From Planctomycetaceae bacterium (GTDB taxonomy: Bacteria > Planctomycetota > Planctomycetia > Planctomycetales > Planctomycetaceae): a stretch of 64,000 nt of DNA. Shown here piece after piece: positions 62,885 to 64,000 of this stretch (positions within the stretch are counted from its first letter, which is position 1; every line of letters starts with the position of its first letter). Below the pieces are notes generated by a model that worked only from the letters and a program-made list of their open reading frames with translations, was not told the DNA's origin and did not search any database. The stretch lies in the NCBI GenBank assembly GCA_041398825.1, contig JAWKTX010000004.1, positions 124,001-188,000 of the forward strand, read 5' to 3'. Both the position numbers and the translations under genes were made by a program.

Positions 62885-64000
62885 ATGAAGACACATTCTG
62901 ATGGAACAAACAATGTTCTGAAGCGAACAGGACGCATGCTGTTGGCTTTCAGCGTATTCGCTGTCTCCGCAGGGTTCGTAAACACAGCTCGTTCAGAAGA
63001 CACTCTTTCGCTGATTGCTCCGGACGGTCGCAGTAACGGCAAGCACATTGTTCTGGTCGCTGGAGACGAGGAATATCGATCGGAAGAGTCGATGCCCATG
63101 CTGGGTAAGATTCTCAGCCAGCGTTTTGGTTTTCGTTGCACTGTCGTGTTTTCACTGGGCCCGGATGGAGCAGATTACATCGACGCCAACAATCAAAAAG
63201 GTTTGCGTGGACTTGCGGCCTTACAATCGGCCGACCTGATGATCATTGCAACACGCTTTCGTCAGCCAGACGAACAGCAGGCGAAGTACATTGCGGACTT
63301 CCTGAATGCCGGTAAACCGGTCATTGGCCTTCGAACGGCCACGCATGCATTTCGAGGCAGTCAGAAATTCGGCTCCACCCTGAGTTTCGACGAATTCGGC
63401 CTGAAGATCCTTGGCGAGCAATGGGTCAGCCATCATGGTCGTCACAAGGTGGAAGGAGCTCGTGGAGTTATCGAGCCGAAGCACAAAGATCATCCGATTC
63501 TGAACGGGGTGACTGACGTGTTTGCCCCCAGCGATGTTTATGGTGTCGTCCATCTGAAACAGGATGATCAGATTCTGATGCGGGGTGCAGTGACAAAATC
63601 ATTGGATCCAAAGTCCGAGATTCTGAAGGACGACAAACGGAACGCCCCCATGCAGCCTTTTGCGTGGTTGCACAAATACACATCTCCCGAAGGGACAAAG
63701 CAGGGCACTTCATTCTGCACGACCGGCGGCGCGTCGGTTGACTTACTGAACGAAGACCTGCGACGGATGGTGATTAATGCCGCACTGTATCTGACGGGAT
63801 TTGAGGTGCCTGAAATGGCAGACGTCAGTTTTGTTGACGACTTTCACCCTTCATTTTTTGGTTTCATCAATGATCCGTCTTACTGGAAAACACTCGGCTT
63901 AAAGCCGGAAAACTACGCACTGGGACGGTCCCCGCGAAATCCGGATCCGCCGGGTACCCCAAACTGGCCGCATCGACCTGCTCCGCCGAAGCCACTTCAA
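62885..64000 (+). CDS. ThuA-like domain protein, secreted, N-terminal 372 residues
   Basis: The open frame from ATG at 62885 runs past the right edge. The signal peptide lies in 'RMLLAFSVFAVSAGFVNTAR' and is cleaved near SEDTLS. The domain begins 'KHIVLVAGDEEYRSEESMPM', continues 'LQSADLMIIATRFRQPDEQQ' and 'GKPVIGLRTATHAF', with 'EQWVSHHGRH', matching the glutamine-amidotransferase-like ThuA fold. ThuA proteins act in sugar (trehalose-type) metabolism; in planctomycetes this fold is exported and often sits on large cytochrome or sugar-binding proteins. Confidence 0.92.
   Translation, partial: MKTHSDGTNNVLKRTGRMLLAFSVFAVSAGFVNTARSEDTLSLIAPDGRSNGKHIVLVAGDEEYRSEESMPMLGKILSQRFGFRCTVVFSLGPDGADYIDANNQKGLRGLAALQSADLMIIATRFRQPDEQQAKYIADFLNAGKPVIGLRTATHAFRGSQKFGSTLSFDEFGLKILGEQWVSHHGRHKVEGARGVIEPKHKDHPILNGVTDVFAPSDVYGVVHLKQDDQILMRGAVTKSLDPKSEILKDDKRNAPMQPFAWLHKYTSPEGTKQGTSFCTTGGASVDLLNEDLRRMVINAALYLTGFEVPEMADVSFVDDFHPSFFGFINDPSYWKTLGLKPENYALGRSPRNPDPPGTPNWPHRPAPPKPLQ

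Overview
The window looks like a planctomycete chromosome. Support comes from family content: a DUF1559 type IV pilin-like protein, a formylglycine sulfatase, PQQ-type beta-propeller proteins, a PEP-CTERM protein, a CRTAC/VCBS-repeat protein, a cysteine-rich 'PCxNRxCGC' secreted protein, a ThuA-domain protein, a FliA/WhiG-type sigma factor, and the short 'GGAAACCCGAAGCGTGAGCGAGGG' repeat. I assign no genus. No rRNA, tRNA, CRISPR array or intact insertion sequence was recognised.

Layout. 0-16.7 kb (all minus strand) is a secreted or redox block: a cut-off VCBS-repeat protein, a lipoprotein joining a CX5R phosphatase to a haem motif, a translationally coupled mono-haem protein and PQQ propeller, a broken thioredoxin-fold gene, DUF4198 and DUF1559 proteins, a cysteine-rich protein, a decayed second DUF1559 gene, a 1660-residue propeller and a sulfatase. 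16.7-18.3 kb has no convincing genes but carries a duplicated 121-bp repeat and an unusual palindromic cluster.

18.3-21.1 kb is the most interesting stretch. It is a small integron cassette array without an integrase (CALIN type): two closely similar attC sites, a third attC split by a degenerate group II intron on the opposite strand, and three cassette genes (a small hypothetical, a membrane/HEAT-like protein and a macro-domain protein). A 1444-residue 'ELWxTDGT' repeat and FnIII-like protein starts 8 bp after the last attC.

25.4-28.7 kb is gene-poor. 28.7-46.6 kb holds a large secreted protein with an internal duplication, an alcohol dehydrogenase, the PEP-CTERM protein, a PLP enzyme, clpC, a deoxyhypusine-synthase-like gene next to xseB, a multidomain EF-hand/redoxin/cytochrome/monooxygenase-like protein, a dynamin-like GTPase, and a coupled metallopeptidase/ATP-grasp pair. 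47-53.5 kb (plus strand) carries an S46 peptidase, a propeller-M28-PDZ peptidase and a PfkB sugar kinase, closed by a strong bidirectional terminator. 53.7-60.2 kb (minus strand) has two sigma factors, an S1-domain protein, a secreted FGE-like protein and an orphan ABC permease. ilvD and the start of a ThuA-domain protein close the window.
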